From NCBI GenBank assembly GCA_963422505.1, contig OY730196.1, forward strand, positions 116,583,965 through 116,647,964: 64,000 nt of DNA, given 5' to 3'. The position numbers and the translations under genes are program-made. Origin of the DNA: Pseudognaphalium luteoalbum (Eukaryota; Streptophyta; Magnoliopsida; Asterales; Asteraceae). Each line of letters begins with the position of its first letter. Within the stretch, counting starts at the first letter, position 1. This document shows, piece by piece, positions 9,621-21,466 of this stretch. Below the pieces are notes generated by a model, which saw only the letters and a list, made by a program, of their open reading frames with translations, had not been told where the DNA came from and searched no databases.

Positions 9621-12600
9621 TCAAGGATCGGGTGCCTCCCAATCAAAACAGGCCCTAAAGAAAGTCTCTACCATCCGCGTCCTATAATCCATAGCAACGG
9701 TGGTGGTATCCCCACTGATCGCACAATCTTCGTCATTGGCAATCGTCTCCATATTCCTGCACACCTATACTCCACAGTCGCCTAGCCCACTAGTCTGCAC
9801 GGGCGCATCCTTCTTCATGTGTAAACGCAACTGACAGTGATCAAAGGGCTTCTTGTGGACCCAATGCCTCCAAAAACTAATGGCATCCATATAAGGTAGT
9901 ATGTATCGACCTATCTCCTCGACTAATTTATTACGCTCATCAGGTGCGCAAAGACCTGGAAGGCTATCATATCCGTAGCAGTCAAAAAGGAGAAGATCAA
10001 ACACCACTAGGATCCAATGTTGTCGTCCGGGAATGTGAAGGGGGAAAAGTACCTGCATCCACATACATAAACTACTATCAAATAATATATTGCGATATAT
10101 ATGTATATAATACAAACACATATATTAAGTAAAATAATTAAAGATACGATGCATTATTATTAAGTAAAATAATTAAAGATAGTTAAAGATATGGTTTACT
10201 TACTTTATCACAAGTCCACCAGGGAGGGTAAGGTGCACGAGTGCCATCTGCGTACCCCATCAAATACTTATAGTCCACTCCCGATTCTCCTTTGTCCTCC
10301 ACACCCTCACTAACACCCCGCGTCTTTTTCTTTTGACGTCTAATCTTTTCATCCTTGTAGTGTACGAATTCTTTTATCATATCCGCAAAACCAAGGGGCA
10401 TAATCGTCCATTTCAATGGCCTTCTAAGCTGAGTGGGACGTGTAAATGCTCGATATCGCCACCACAACAATAAATAGGACCAACCGTCGATATGCTATAA
10501 GAAACGGATGTGTTAGTATAACATTCACAAACTAACTATAAATCAAATTTATAACGCAATAGTTGGATAAAGATAAGGATAAAGGTATCTAGAGTCTTAC
10601 AGTGTTTTCTAAGTATCCATCATCGACTTCACCATACAATCGGCCCCAAAATTCTGGACCAAGACACATATAACTAACTCCCGGTCGGATGAACATACAA
10701 CGCACATGGCCGCCAGATAGATATAAATCTCGGGCAGTGGATGGTCCCTGATCCAACCTAGGTGGCTCACGGGGGGGAGTAATGAGCTCCCCAGTCTCCG
10801 GGTGCACAAAACTCGCAACCATGTCCAATCTAGTGTCCTCATCAATCTCATCCTCATCTTCACCTGACTTTCTTCTTGCCCTAAGCTTGACTTTTTTAAC
10901 CTTGTTAATTGGCATTAGTAAAAAACATCATCAATCAATCACTACATATATTTATACTAATATATACATACATATTTAAGGAAACGGAAAAATTTGAGTT
11001 TGTTTTACCTTGGTAATCGGCATACTAGGCGGGACTTGCTCATCAGCCACCCGAGTCAAAACGGGCTCATCAACCACCCGAGGAAAAACAGGATCATCAT
11101 CAACCCGAGGCAAAACCGGCTCATCAACCACCCGAGGCAAAACCGGATCATCAACCTCCCGGTGATCATCATCAGCTCCTAAACTAACCGATGCTTCCTC
11201 ACGCGCCTCCTCGTGCACCTTCACACTTTTCTTCAAAAACTGCTTCTTAAGTTGTGTCGGGGTAATAAACGGGGATAGTCTAGTCGGGGCACGTCGTCGA
11301 TCTCGCATACTACGACGCAAATCACGTGGGGCAGACATGTTGCCCGCAGTGGCAATATAAGTGTCGGATACATAACCCTCGTCGTAAACCACGTCATCCT
11401 GAAAATCAAATAATATAAGTAAACAACTGATATATATATATATATGTGTATATATATATGTATATATATTTATATATATGTATGTATATATATTTATATA
11501 TATATATGTATATGTATTTATATATATATATGTATATATATTTATATATATGTTAGTAGGGTAAGCGATAATAACAACACCATACCTGACCCTGTAACTT
11601 CGCAATAATGACATCCTGCGCGTCCACCCGCTTAAGTAAACTCTCCACCTGTTCTTTTAACATGGAAATGATCTGATCCTGCGCGTCTACCCGAACTAGT
11701 AAGGAGGGCTCCTCCATCCGTGATGCCGACTGAGAGGTGCGACAACGACCTGTACTCGATGTAGCACGAGTATCCTGATCATCATGAGGCGCTGAAAAAA
11801 CAATATCATCAAGCGCCTGGTCATGAGATACGGGGGCAGGAGATGGCCGAGCATTATCTTTTGGAATATTTCTTGGCTTCTTAGAAGGCCTCTCAACATC
11901 ATCGGCATGTTTCTGCTCGTGAAAGAATTTGTAACTATCCTTCCACCAATCGCACTCCTTCTCAGTTTTAGTCGGCCTCAACGTCATCTTCGGAAGCATG
12001 TCAGGAGTGGTACAATCCTACAATTAAAAAAAATATATACACAAAAATTGGAAATGTCCTTTTTATAAAAGTAATAAACCAGCTAATGTTTTAGCTTACA
12101 AGTCTTCACATTTTCAGCAACAGTGTATCAACATAAGTTTATAAATAACTTCAAAGTAGATAACACAAAAGGAAATATAACAAAGTAAGTCGCTTACCGG
12201 AACTTCTAAGTATGTGTCAAATTTTTGAGATTCGCCAATCCTAACTTTGCGCTCCAAATGGACACCCCGGGGAACTTGCTTTGACTTCTTGACTACAACA
12301 TCTTTTAATTGATGGGAAAAAGCATCCCAAATCCAACTCTAATAAAATATAAGCAAACTTCGAATTAGCATAATAGTATATTATATAGAAAACTACGTTA
12401 AACAATAATAATTAACATGTAGCTACCTTAAACGCCCATCCAAAATCACTCAATGTGTATTTCATTCCATCCTTAGCCACCCGGTTCTCCAACCCCTTAT
12501 TCAGCTGCGCATAAGTTCGACTCCACACAACATTACCCCACGGGTACCTGACAAACAAAAAAAATGAAGAGATATATTACTATATGTCAAAAATTGACCA

Positions 12601-13958
12601 CATTGAAAGTTTTCTAATCGAAGAACAAAATTGACTAAATGTTACCTGTCAAACACACCAAAATCCTCAACTAGGTGCATATAATAATCCTCGACAACAT
12701 ACGTCGGCTGCTTCCCCATAAAACCAATGTTTATCAAAAGTAGCATACACAATCGAACACAATCCTCATCGCTAAGTTTACTCGACCCTACGAATGTGTT
12801 TCGATCCCAAACCTTTTCCTGAAGATTTTTTACTTTCACCTTATCTAACTCCGGAAATACACGTTCTTTAAATGCAGGGCTCCTCTTAAGAACATCCGAG
12901 CTAATGTGATGCGCAATATCAACGTTGTGACCGAACCGAAGTCCAGTCACTAGACAAAACTCCCTCCTACCAAATCGTATATAATGTTCCTGGGTGATCT
13001 TAAACCACAACTCATCATCCTCCTCCCTAGGATGCTCCAGACTAGGTCGAGTGCAGCGCAATTGAAGCATATGATGTACATAGCCGGGGTCATTATCTAT
13101 TGTCTTCAAATCCAACCAATGACCTAAACAATGTTCTCGGAATATCTTTTCTTGCTCGGTTGTCAGAACACGCGTAAAATCAATAATGACACTAAGCTGG
13201 CTCTTCAATGTCAACTTCGCATGAGTAAACTGTGGAAAAATCATCAACCAATCAATATTAGTCTAAAATAAAAGGAACATATTACACATATATTATAAAT
13301 ATATACATACATATTAAGGAACATATGATACATACATAGTGTAATATGTATATTATACTAATGCTCATATACATATTACACATATATTATACATATTACA
13401 CACATATTACACATATATTATAAATATATACATACATATTAAGGAACATATGATACATACATAGTGTAATATGTATATTATACTAATGCTCATATACATA
13501 TTACACATATATTATACATATATTATACATATATTATACATATTACACATATATTATAAATATATACATACATATTAAGGAACATATGATACATACATAG
13601 TGTAATATGTATATTATACTAATGCTCATATACATATATATATAATAATCATAAATATATATATATACAAAATATATAACGATAAAAAAATAACGTATAT
13701 ATATAATAATCATATATATATATATATACACTAATAATAATATACATCCGACATTCTTTTCAAACTATCAAAATCTTCAACCAATTGATGACAATCATAT
13801 ATATATAACGATCAAAATATATAACGATAAGCTATCAAACATATATATATACTAATATATACAAAATATATATATATACTAATACAAAATATATAACGAT
13901 AAGCTATAAAACATATATATATATACAAAATATATAACGATCAAAATATATATATACT

Positions 13959-13989
<31 letters not shown>

Positions 13990-14577
13990 ACGATCAAAAT
14001 ATATAACGTATATATATAATAATCATATATATATATACACTAATAATAAATACACATCCGACCTTCTTTTCAAACTATCAATAATATAACGATCAAAATA
14101 TATATATACTAATAATATATATATACGCAATCCCATCATATACATGTATAGTAATACATATACATGTATAGCAATCCCATCATATACATGTATAATAATA
14201 CATACACATATATACGTATAACCTAGTTGACCGTTACGTATAAGCTATCAAACACATCCGTAACAAAATAATACCAACTAAAAATCGCAAAACCAAGGGG
14301 CCAAATATCTATCTATCGTACGCATACCAAGTGCTCGATGAAATGCCCCAAAGAGAATTCATAAAAAAAAATATAAATCTTGCATAAACGAAATAATCCA
14401 TTAACCAAACCTAACAAACGCATAAACAATGTATAATATCACCAAAACAAAGCAATTCCTACCTAAATATGTAAAATTCGCACGCACACCAAGTGCTCGA
14501 TCAAATGCCTAAACGAAATTTCAAAAGTAAAACATTTAAATCGAGTATAAAAGTTGATATACCTGCTGAGGAGCCAT
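9621..14577 (-). CDS. DUF1985/Ulp1 (C48) protease-like gene of the MULE, 9 exons, one in-frame TAG
   Basis: Exons (minus): 14563-14577, 12646-13229, 12427-12547, 12198-12338, 11586-12017, 11009-11398, 10601-10900, 10204-10494 and 9621-10052. All junctions keep frame, from MAPQQ joined to FTHAKLTLKSQL. Exons 2-4 hold a DUF1985-type region (DPGYVHHMLQLRCTRPSLEH, FCLVTGLRFG, YPWGNVVWSRTYAQL). Exons 5-7 are low-complexity, with a coiled-coil repeat RVDAQDxII and a DEPVLPRV repeat. The last exon has the C48 core: HW in RQHWILVVFDLLLFDCYGYD (His and Asp candidates) and QTSGLGDCGV with the nucleophilic Cys. Directly after GDCGV the frame meets TAG at 9765-9767, where TGG (Trp) would be expected; the frame then stays open to TGA at 9621. 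Ulp1 enzymes process or remove SUMO; the substrate of this one is unknown. Probably a recent nonsense mutation. Confidence 0.85.
11046..11160 (-). repeat. 30 bp coding tandem repeat in the Ulp1-like gene
   Basis: Four to five imperfect units of about 30 bp encode variants of VDEPVLPRV (for example DDPVFPRV and DEPVLTRV). They lie in the exon at 11009-11398 and stay in frame, so unit number could vary without breaking the gene. Confidence 0.85.
11421..11560. repeat. TA-rich microsatellite in an Ulp1-like intron
   Basis: A nearly pure TATATG/TATATT simple repeat fills most of the intron between the exons at 11586-12017 and 11009-11398. Confidence 0.9.
13290..13640. repeat. Tandem repeat of about 125-136 bp, three copies
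   Basis: AAGGAACATATGATACATAC with its following block starts at about 13316, 13441 and 13577. The spacers are TATTACACATATATTATA variants. The array lies in the long first intron of the Ulp1-like gene. Confidence 0.9.
13641..14230. repeat. TA-rich low-complexity block
   Basis: Alternating TATATA runs with repeated ATATAACGATCAAAATATAT and CATATACATGTATA units. It fills the upstream half of the first intron of the Ulp1-like gene. Open frames inside it are products of the simple repeat. Confidence 0.9.
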
Positions 14578-14885
14578 GTTTGGAGTCAAACAACCTTCAA
14601 TTTTTAATTACATTGTACAACGATGGTGGCGGAGATGCGCGGGTGGTGGCGGCGGAGATGCGCGGTGGAGATGCGCGGGTGGTGGCGGTGTTGGGCGTAG
14701 GGGGTGGTTTACGGGGGGTAGGGTGGTGATTCTTGGCCGATCGAGGGGTCGCAGGGGTAGGGTGACGGGTGGTTGGCCGAACCGTGGGTGGGGGTTTGAG
14801 TCGCAGGGGTGGGTGGTGTGGGTCGGCTACGTAAAACAATGGGGGCCGAGGGGTTATATTTTACTCGGGCTACAACGTGTTCGGG
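14578..14885 (-). promoter_or_regulatory. GC-rich upstream region of the Ulp1-like gene
   Basis: Lies between the ATG at 14577 and the right inverted repeat, so it must hold the promoter and leader unless these are inside the repeat. It is unusually GC-rich for this window, with a repeated GGTGGCGGAGATGCGCGG motif near 14625-14690. The small open frames in it look like by-products of the repeat. Confidence 0.5.
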
Positions 14886-15108
14886 CGCAGGTCGCAGGTC
14901 GCAAGTCGCATGGTGCGACTTGCGACCGGAGTATTTGGTCCAAAAGGGTGTCTTTTACTCGGTAATCCATTGAGTCGCAGGTCGCAAGTTACGGGTCGCA
15001 AGTCGCATGATGCGACCTGCGCCCGGGTAGGGTAAAACGGCAACTTTTTTTTGGTAGGGGCAAAACGAAAAATATGTTCGAAAAATAAGGTATTTTCGTT
15101 AATTTCCC
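14886..15108 (-). repeat. Right terminal inverted repeat of the MULE
   Basis: The inverse of 4688-4912, including the GC-rich palindromic part (for example GGTCGCAAGTCGCATGATGCG near 14995-15013), and ending AATTTCCC directly before the second TAGATAAAA. Confidence 0.93.
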
Positions 15109-15117
15109 TAGATAAAA

Positions 15118-15475
15118 AGTATAATAGGTTATCTTTGGGCCATGATCAGCCCATTTAAAAGAGTGTATAAACATTTTGCCCAATCTCATAACATATATTC
15201 TTATTCTTAAACTATAGACAGACCAATACATATTTCAATTCAACTCGGTGAAGTTCGGCCCATCAATCAAGTAATAGTAATAAAAAAAATGAAAAAAAAA
15301 ATGTTGGTTTGTAACTTTGTATCCTTAATAGAATAATTAAATAACATGGATAATTATAAATTACTTATCTTATCTTAAATAAAATATAGAAAACGAATTT
15401 ACAATATCTAGTTTTGAATTTAAAATTCAATTAAGCAATCACCGTTCAATATTTAGTTAATTATTATTTTATATA
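15118..15475. other. Intergenic AT-rich DNA, nothing recognised
   Basis: Flank between the MULE and the first Helitron-like end. No coding frame, repeat end or RNA gene is visible. Confidence 0.6.
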
Positions 15476-16318
15476 CTAGGTGAGGTCCCGCGACAACGGA
15501 GGTTTTAACATTTGATTTTATAAATTGTGTAAATAAAAAGTTAAGTCAAATAAAATTGTACCATGAACCGGATTATTATATAATATAATTGTCAACCAAT
15601 AATATCTAGCATATACTCTATCATATGCATATAATAAGAAGATAGTATAGAATTATTGTAACCTATAAAATAGTTTTTTAAACCTTAAACTAACTATGAA
15701 TTCAGTGTAATTCAAATAACTGTATTTTGTAATTCAAGCTTAAATTTCTATCCAAATCGTACATTGTTGGGATCATATATTCACATATATACATAAGCGA
15801 TAACAATAGATTTTGAATAGCGATAATAATAATCCATATTCAATGTTATTATGGTTGAATATCACATATGTTTGTCTGTTGTTTAGCTTAATGTATATTA
15901 TTTAAGGGATTATCAGTTAAAATCATTAAATATTTTAGTTACATTATTTAAAGGATTATTAGTTAAAATCAATATTTTAGTTACGATTTTAACGTATTCA
16001 TGATATTACGGTATTTGGCTAAATGGATGTCTAGTTTTTAATTTCATAATGTTAAAAAAAATCATGTTATTAATCAATATAGATAAATATTTCAAATACG
16101 ATTAGTTTATTTATAAATTACCACTTGAAATGTCATGATATTTAAACTATAAGGACTAAAAAAATAGTTAAGTATTGGAAGTGTCAATTTTAATAGTTGT
16201 GGGTACACATTATAAAAATTAAAAAAAAATGAAGGAAATAATTCTAACCGTAGGATCTTTATGGATGGAACCAATCTAGGGTCCAGATTGCTCCATTGTA
16301 TTTTGTTTTATATATATA
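15476..16318 (-). mobile_element. Non-autonomous Helitron-like element, copy A
   Basis: Read on the minus strand it ends in a GC-rich motif followed by CTAG and then T, as Helitron 3' ends do (plus strand CTAGGTGAGGTCCCGCGACA at 15476). Its other end carries TCTAGGGTCCAGATTGCTCC near 16275, shared with copy B. The body repeats in copy B (for example AACATTTGATTTTATAAATT and GTATAGAATTATTGTAACCT). No protein is encoded. The terminal stem has decayed. Helitron class is inferred from the CTAG end and from the intact relative at 23130. Confidence 0.6.
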
Positions 16319-17624
16319 CTAGGTGAGGTCTCGCGACAACGTGGGGTTTCAACATTTGATTTTATAAATTGTGTAATTAAAAAGTTAAGTCAAATAAAAT
16401 TGTACCGTGAAGCGGATTTTTATATAATATTATCGACAACCAATAACATCTGGCTTATACTCTATCAGTTTGGTACGGTTCATGTTTTTTAAATTTTTTT
16501 AAGTTAAGTAATTAAAAATACATGTAGGTTGTAAATTATATATTATCTAATTTATAAATATTTTAGTTATAATAGTTACCCATTTTATGAAGGGACGGAT
16601 AGTCAAACATTAATTAATATAATATGCATATAATAAGAAGAAAGTATAGAATTATTGTAACCTATAAAATAGTTTTTTAAAACTTAAATTAACTATGAAT
16701 TCAATGTAACTTAAATAGTTGTATTTTGTAATTCAAACCTAAATTCTATCCAAATCAAACATTATTGTGATCATATATACACATATGTATAAGCAATAAT
16801 AATATATTTTGAATACCGATAATAAAAATCCATATTCGCCAACTTGATCTTTGTAGGCGTTAATTTTTAGCAAATCAATAAAACGCTCGATATCATATCT
16901 ATTATCAAGTACATTTAAAACTTGTTATTATAAATTGAAAGATGTGTGTATGAAAAGGAAAAACAATATTTTAATATAAAAATGTACATTTAATTTAATA
17001 CCATCAAAATTTATTGAAATTTCATGATCTTCAACAGGGTATTTATCATTTAATAGTTATATAGTAAAACGAAAGTTTTATTTTGATAATGTTTTAAACA
17101 AAACTTGTAAAATATAAAATCTATGAATCACAAAAAGAAAATAGAACAATGTTATTATGACTGAATATGACATATGTCTATTGTTTAGTTTAATGTATAT
17201 TATTTAAGGGATTATCAGTTAAATCATAAAATATATTAGTTACATTATTTGAAGGATTATTAGTTAAAATCGTAAAATATTTTAGTTACGGTTTTAACGT
17301 ATTCATGATATTACGGTTGTTTGGCTAAATGGATGAACAATTTTTATTTCATAATGTTGATAAAAAGTTTATGTAATTAATCAATATAGATAAATATTTC
17401 AAATACGATTGTTTATTTATAAATTACCACTTGAAATGTCATTATATTTAAACTATAAGGACTAAAAAAATAGGAAAATATTAAAAGTGTCAATTTCAAT
17501 AGTTGTGGGTACACATTATAAAATTTGAAAAAAGATTAAGGAAATAATTTTAACCGTATGATCTTTATGGATGGAATCAATCTAGGGTCCAGTTTGCTCC
17601 ACTGTATTTTGTTTTATATATATA
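16319..17624 (-). mobile_element. Non-autonomous Helitron-like element, copy B
   Basis: A longer relative of copy A, starting CTAGGTGAGGTCTCGCGACA exactly where A ends. Its body aligns with A but holds extra segments near 16465-16615 and 16845-17140. The far end repeats the CTAGGGTCCAGTTTGCTCC motif near 17582. No coding sequence is seen. Confidence 0.6.
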
Positions 17625-19327
17625 CTAGGTGAAGGACCTACGACAACGCGGACTTTGTTAATTTTCTTTGTAAAGTTTTTTTCTTATACTTTTATTGTAA
17701 CATGTATTTTTTGTGATTCTTTTTTGTTTTAGTATTTATAATAAATGTAATGTATTTCATTAATATATGAAATATAATAGTCAAATAGAGTTAATTTTTC
17801 ATCTACAAATTAAAGCAATTTAAAAATAAGTAATCTAATATCTTTACACATGTATTTTTTCATATTTGATTTAGTATATAATTAGTATAAAAAAATTTCA
17901 GAGGCTTTATCTACATACAAATCACATTGATATAAAGGTTATACTTAAACTAAATAATGTGAACATAATTATGTACTTATATGTTAATGACGTAAAAATT
18001 ATTTTAATTGAATGAAACGGTAACATACCTTTGACATTAACATATTTTTTTTTCTTTCAATTTTAAGTTCTTCAATAATAGGATATCTTTTGACATCTAA
18101 CAAATAAGTTTAAGAATATTAGTAGTTGTTTTTATTATAAAAATTGGAAAGGTTTTAGGGTTTATGTAACATACTTTGCAATTGTTGTTGAGAATCATTC
18201 AATAGAGGATTTTAGAATTGTTTTGAATCCATCATCGCAAAATGAGTTTAGACGTAGAATGATTTTTTGGTGGAAATATTATGAATATAAATAGGGTTAG
18301 GAGGATACAAATTTAGATAAACACAAAGCACCTAACGATTTAGGGTAACGATTTGAGCTTCTTTTTTTATTGGATATGGTAGGATTTATTCCCTTTTTTT
18401 GGGTGTTTTATTTTGTTCTCCCCCTATGTGACACCCCGCAATTTTGACATAATTATAAACGTAATTTGCACGCATTTCTAGACTAATTCCCTAACTTTGA
18501 GTGAAATCACAACGCATTTTAGAGATAAGTCTAGCAAAGTACAACCAGTTAATACGCGTAGTATTACTTATTTGTAATTAGTTGTAATTACATACGAAAT
18601 AATTGGAACAAACGCGATAAAATATACGAATGTTGGTGAACCTAATTATTTAATAAAACGAAATTTTTAAATAACATTAACGTTTACTAAATATTATGTT
18701 AATAATATTTAGAAAGTATTTTATAACATATAACGTTTATTTCGTAAACTGAAACAACTCAAAACAGATTTGTAAAAAAAAATAAAACAAAGTTATAAAA
18801 TTAATTGATTTAACTAAATTAATCTATAAAATATGTCAACTAAAAATATATTCGGAAACGTAATTAAAAGATTTACCAATTTAAAATATTTTATCATTTA
18901 ATGATCGGGTAAACAAACACAGAGCAAAAATACTGTGAGATGAGACAAGATCCACAAAAGTGGATCTTGCCCCTCAAATGGTCTCATTTCATCATCACCC
19001 ATTTTTTTCTTCCTCCATTTCTCTCTTTTTCTCTCTTTCAACTAATCACCACCACCACCTAAGAACCACCACAAAAACGCATCAAATCACATAACTCCTT
19101 TAAAGAAAAACGATCATGATAACGAGGGCTACGTAACCACCTTTTCGGATTTCTCTCGCGACAACTTTGTAAGATCCTGACAATCCGACAAACTCTTAAA
19201 TCTTGCAATTTTCTTTGATATCTCATGTTTATAATACTTAATATACCATGTTTTAGTATTTTTATCAACTGATTATGTCCAAATCGAAGCTTAAATCTCG
19301 TTTTTACAAACTGATCTACGAACAGTT

Positions 19328-19680
19328 TAAGTGACGCATAGGGACTCAAAACAGTATAGCGACACTTAAGTGTCGCATAAAACCCTCTTTTTTCGTCACT
19401 TCGCCAAGTGACGCTACAAAGCCTCTTTTTCCGACACTCATACCCGACACTTCCATACATCACTAGCTTAAGTGACGCCTATACTCGAATACTGATTTAG
19501 ACCCGACACTTGTACTCGTCATTTGTTTAAGTGACGCCCCATCTGCGTCACTTCCTCGAGTGACGCTAATAATTCAGAACTTACCATTTTATGTGACACT
19601 TTCTAAGTGTCGCTACCCCCAAGGCAAGTGACGCATTAAACAGAAAAGTTACAAATCCTTTTTTTCCCACTAAGTGTCGA
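19328..19680. repeat. Cluster of AAGTG(A/T)CGC motifs forming hairpins
   Basis: About nine forward AAGTGACGC or AAGTGTCGC copies and about seven reverse copies occur within 350 bp of the solo LTR. Several pair up: GCGACACTTAAGTGTCGC (19359-19376) is a perfect palindrome; CGTCACTT..AAGTGACG has a 4 base loop (about 19394-19413); GCGTCACT..AGTGACGC has a 6 base loop (about 19545-19566). The central A or T agrees in both arms of each pair. Confidence 0.85.
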
Positions 19681-20213
19681 ATTTAACCGGAAATGAAAAT
19701 TTACATACGATACGATACACGAACCTTATAAACATTACAAACACACTTATAATATTGAAATGTCGATTTCAAACTATCACCAACGAGTCGTATACATTTT
19801 CAAAACTTCAAACATAAACATCGAACAAACACTTGGACATAACTTGGTTGTACGAACACTAGCATGGATGGTTAAACTTAGACCTACACATACTTATCAA
19901 ATCTCATACGTTTAGAGCGTTAGGATATTCCGGACTATACTTGGGCTTTATGCTTTGCTAGTACTCGCACATTACTTAGCTCAATAGGTGAGTTCACAGC
20001 CCTTACTTTTACTGTTTTACCACTTTTGACAGGGGTGGAAAACATAGTCAACTGCTTTAGTGATTGCCATAACTACTTTTGCTTACATGATTGTTTATCA
20101 TACTTGTTTACTCGCACGATTTGAGTACTTTGAACTGTTGAACCCTTTCAACAAAACTGGTATTTATGAAACAACATTTTCATACTATAAACGTGATACA
20201 ACTTGTTTGGTAA

Positions 20214-20478
20214 CCCGGAGAACGACCGGTACTTTGTATGTAAACGCTGGAGAACGACCAGCAACGTATTTTAGTGCCAGAGAACGACTGGACAAGTGGA
20301 CGGGAGAACGACCCGTGCGTGTTTAGACCGGAGAACGACCGGTACTGTATTTCGCTGGAGAACGACCAGCAGTGTTTTATGCCAGAGAACGACTGACCGA
20401 GTTGGACGGGAGAACGACCCGTGCGTCTTTAGACCGGAGAACGACCGGTACTATTTTGAGAACGCTGGAGAACGACCA
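20214..20478. repeat. Array of ten stem-loops with invariant AGAACGA loop
   Basis: AGAACGA occurs ten times, starting at 20219, 20251, 20281, 20305, 20332, 20359, 20386, 20411, 20438 and 20469. It is flanked by complementary stems of 3-5 bp: ACCGG/CCGGT, GCTGG/CCAGC, CCAG/CTGG and ACGGG/CCCGT. The four stem types recur in the same order, making a higher-order unit of about 106-113 bp repeated two and a half times. Function unknown. Confidence 0.9.
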
Positions 20479-21466
20479 ATAACGTTTTTTATACTGTATT
20501 TTGGGTAACATCCCAACCGAACCATATTACATTCCACAAAACATTTATTTAACTATTATGGCAACAACTGTTTATGAACGTACATGGTTTAACGAACTGT
20601 ACTTGCAAACTTAAAACCTGTGAATTCACTCAACCTCGTTGTTGACTTTTTTACTATGTTTTTCAGGAAATTAGTTGCACGTAAGAACCTCCAACACATG
20701 GAACATAGGCGACCCACGAAGGAATAGGATGCCAACTTTTGACAACTGAATTTCTTTTATATAACTAAACTGTTTAATCATATTTACGAAATCTACTTTT
20801 GTAATTTAATTACTTTTCAAACTTATACTATTCGATGAATCGTAAACTTTGTAACTATTACTTTTGGCATCTTAATATATATATGTTCTGTTGTAATCAT
20901 ATGCTCTGATACGTATGCATGTACATTGTTATTGTGGCACCCTCAGCTTATGCCAATGTTTCCGCTAACCACAATCAACGAATTTGGGGGTGTTACACCC
21001 TAATCCATTTACTTAATATTTTTATATTAAATTTAATTAATAATTATCATTACTTTTTAAATAGTTAATTTAATTAATAAATTACCTAGGATGAGATTCT
21101 TTTTGTGCGGATACGGTATATTTTTTTTTCTTTTTTTTGGGTGTTGATAAATACAACACAAATTTTGATACATACAACAAAATTAGACATAGTTAATGCA
21201 TACAATATAATTCACGGATGCACAGTTTTGTTGTATCAATCAAAATTCATGTTGTATATTTCATTTACCTTTTTTTGGGACGTTTTATTCTTTTTCAGAA
21301 TTTTACCCTTTTTTGAAGATTTTTTCTTTTTTGGGGTTTTTTTATATTATATTTAATTACTAATAATTAATTAATATTTTGTTAAAATACCTACCTATAT
21401 GGACGTTTTTTTTCTTCCTTTTTTTGGAGTTTTTTTTACGCTATTTTTACCTATTTTTTGGATTGT

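Larger units (their letters stand above)
4688..15108. mobile_element. Complete KI-like Mutator element (MULE) carrying an Ulp1-like gene
   Basis: The 10,421 bp element begins GGGAAATTAACG and ends with its inverted copy CGTTAATTTCCC. It is flanked by an exact 9 bp duplication TAGATAAAA (4679-4687 and 15109-15117), the size expected for Mutator. Long terminal inverted repeats, a MuDR-type transposase with SWIM finger (minus, 6154-9209), a DUF1985/Ulp1-like gene (minus, 9621-14577) and a PB1-like gene (plus, 5440-5919) are inside. MULEs carrying Ulp1-like genes are known as Kaonashi (KI) elements. Membership of that clade is my inference from gene content. The intact duplication and near-complete genes suggest fairly recent movement, though the transposase and protease each carry one lesion. 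Confidence 0.95.
18427..20997. mobile_element. Solo LTR of a large LTR retrotransposon (2,571 bp)
   Basis: Begins TGTGACACCCC and ends GGGGTGTTACA, with a 5 bp duplication CCCTA on each side (18422-18426 and 20998-21002). TG..CA ends, 5 bp duplication and absence of Gag or Pol fit a solo LTR left by recombination between two LTRs. The same terminal sequence is found at 28877-31117. Two unusual hairpin clusters inside (19328-19680 and 20214-20478) are listed separately. A short minus frame at 19059-19463 and plus frames near 20060-20508 have no protein-like features. Confidence 0.85.

Noticed and set aside
20214..20478. CRISPR-like look of regular short repeats with spacers
   Set aside because: This is plant nuclear DNA, the conserved core is only 7 bases, the spacers recur, and no cas genes exist here.
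20060..20508. Plus-strand open frames rich in GERP-like repeats
   Set aside because: They are the translation of the AGAACGA hairpin array inside a solo LTR. There is no domain or codon pattern, and stems rather than codons are conserved.
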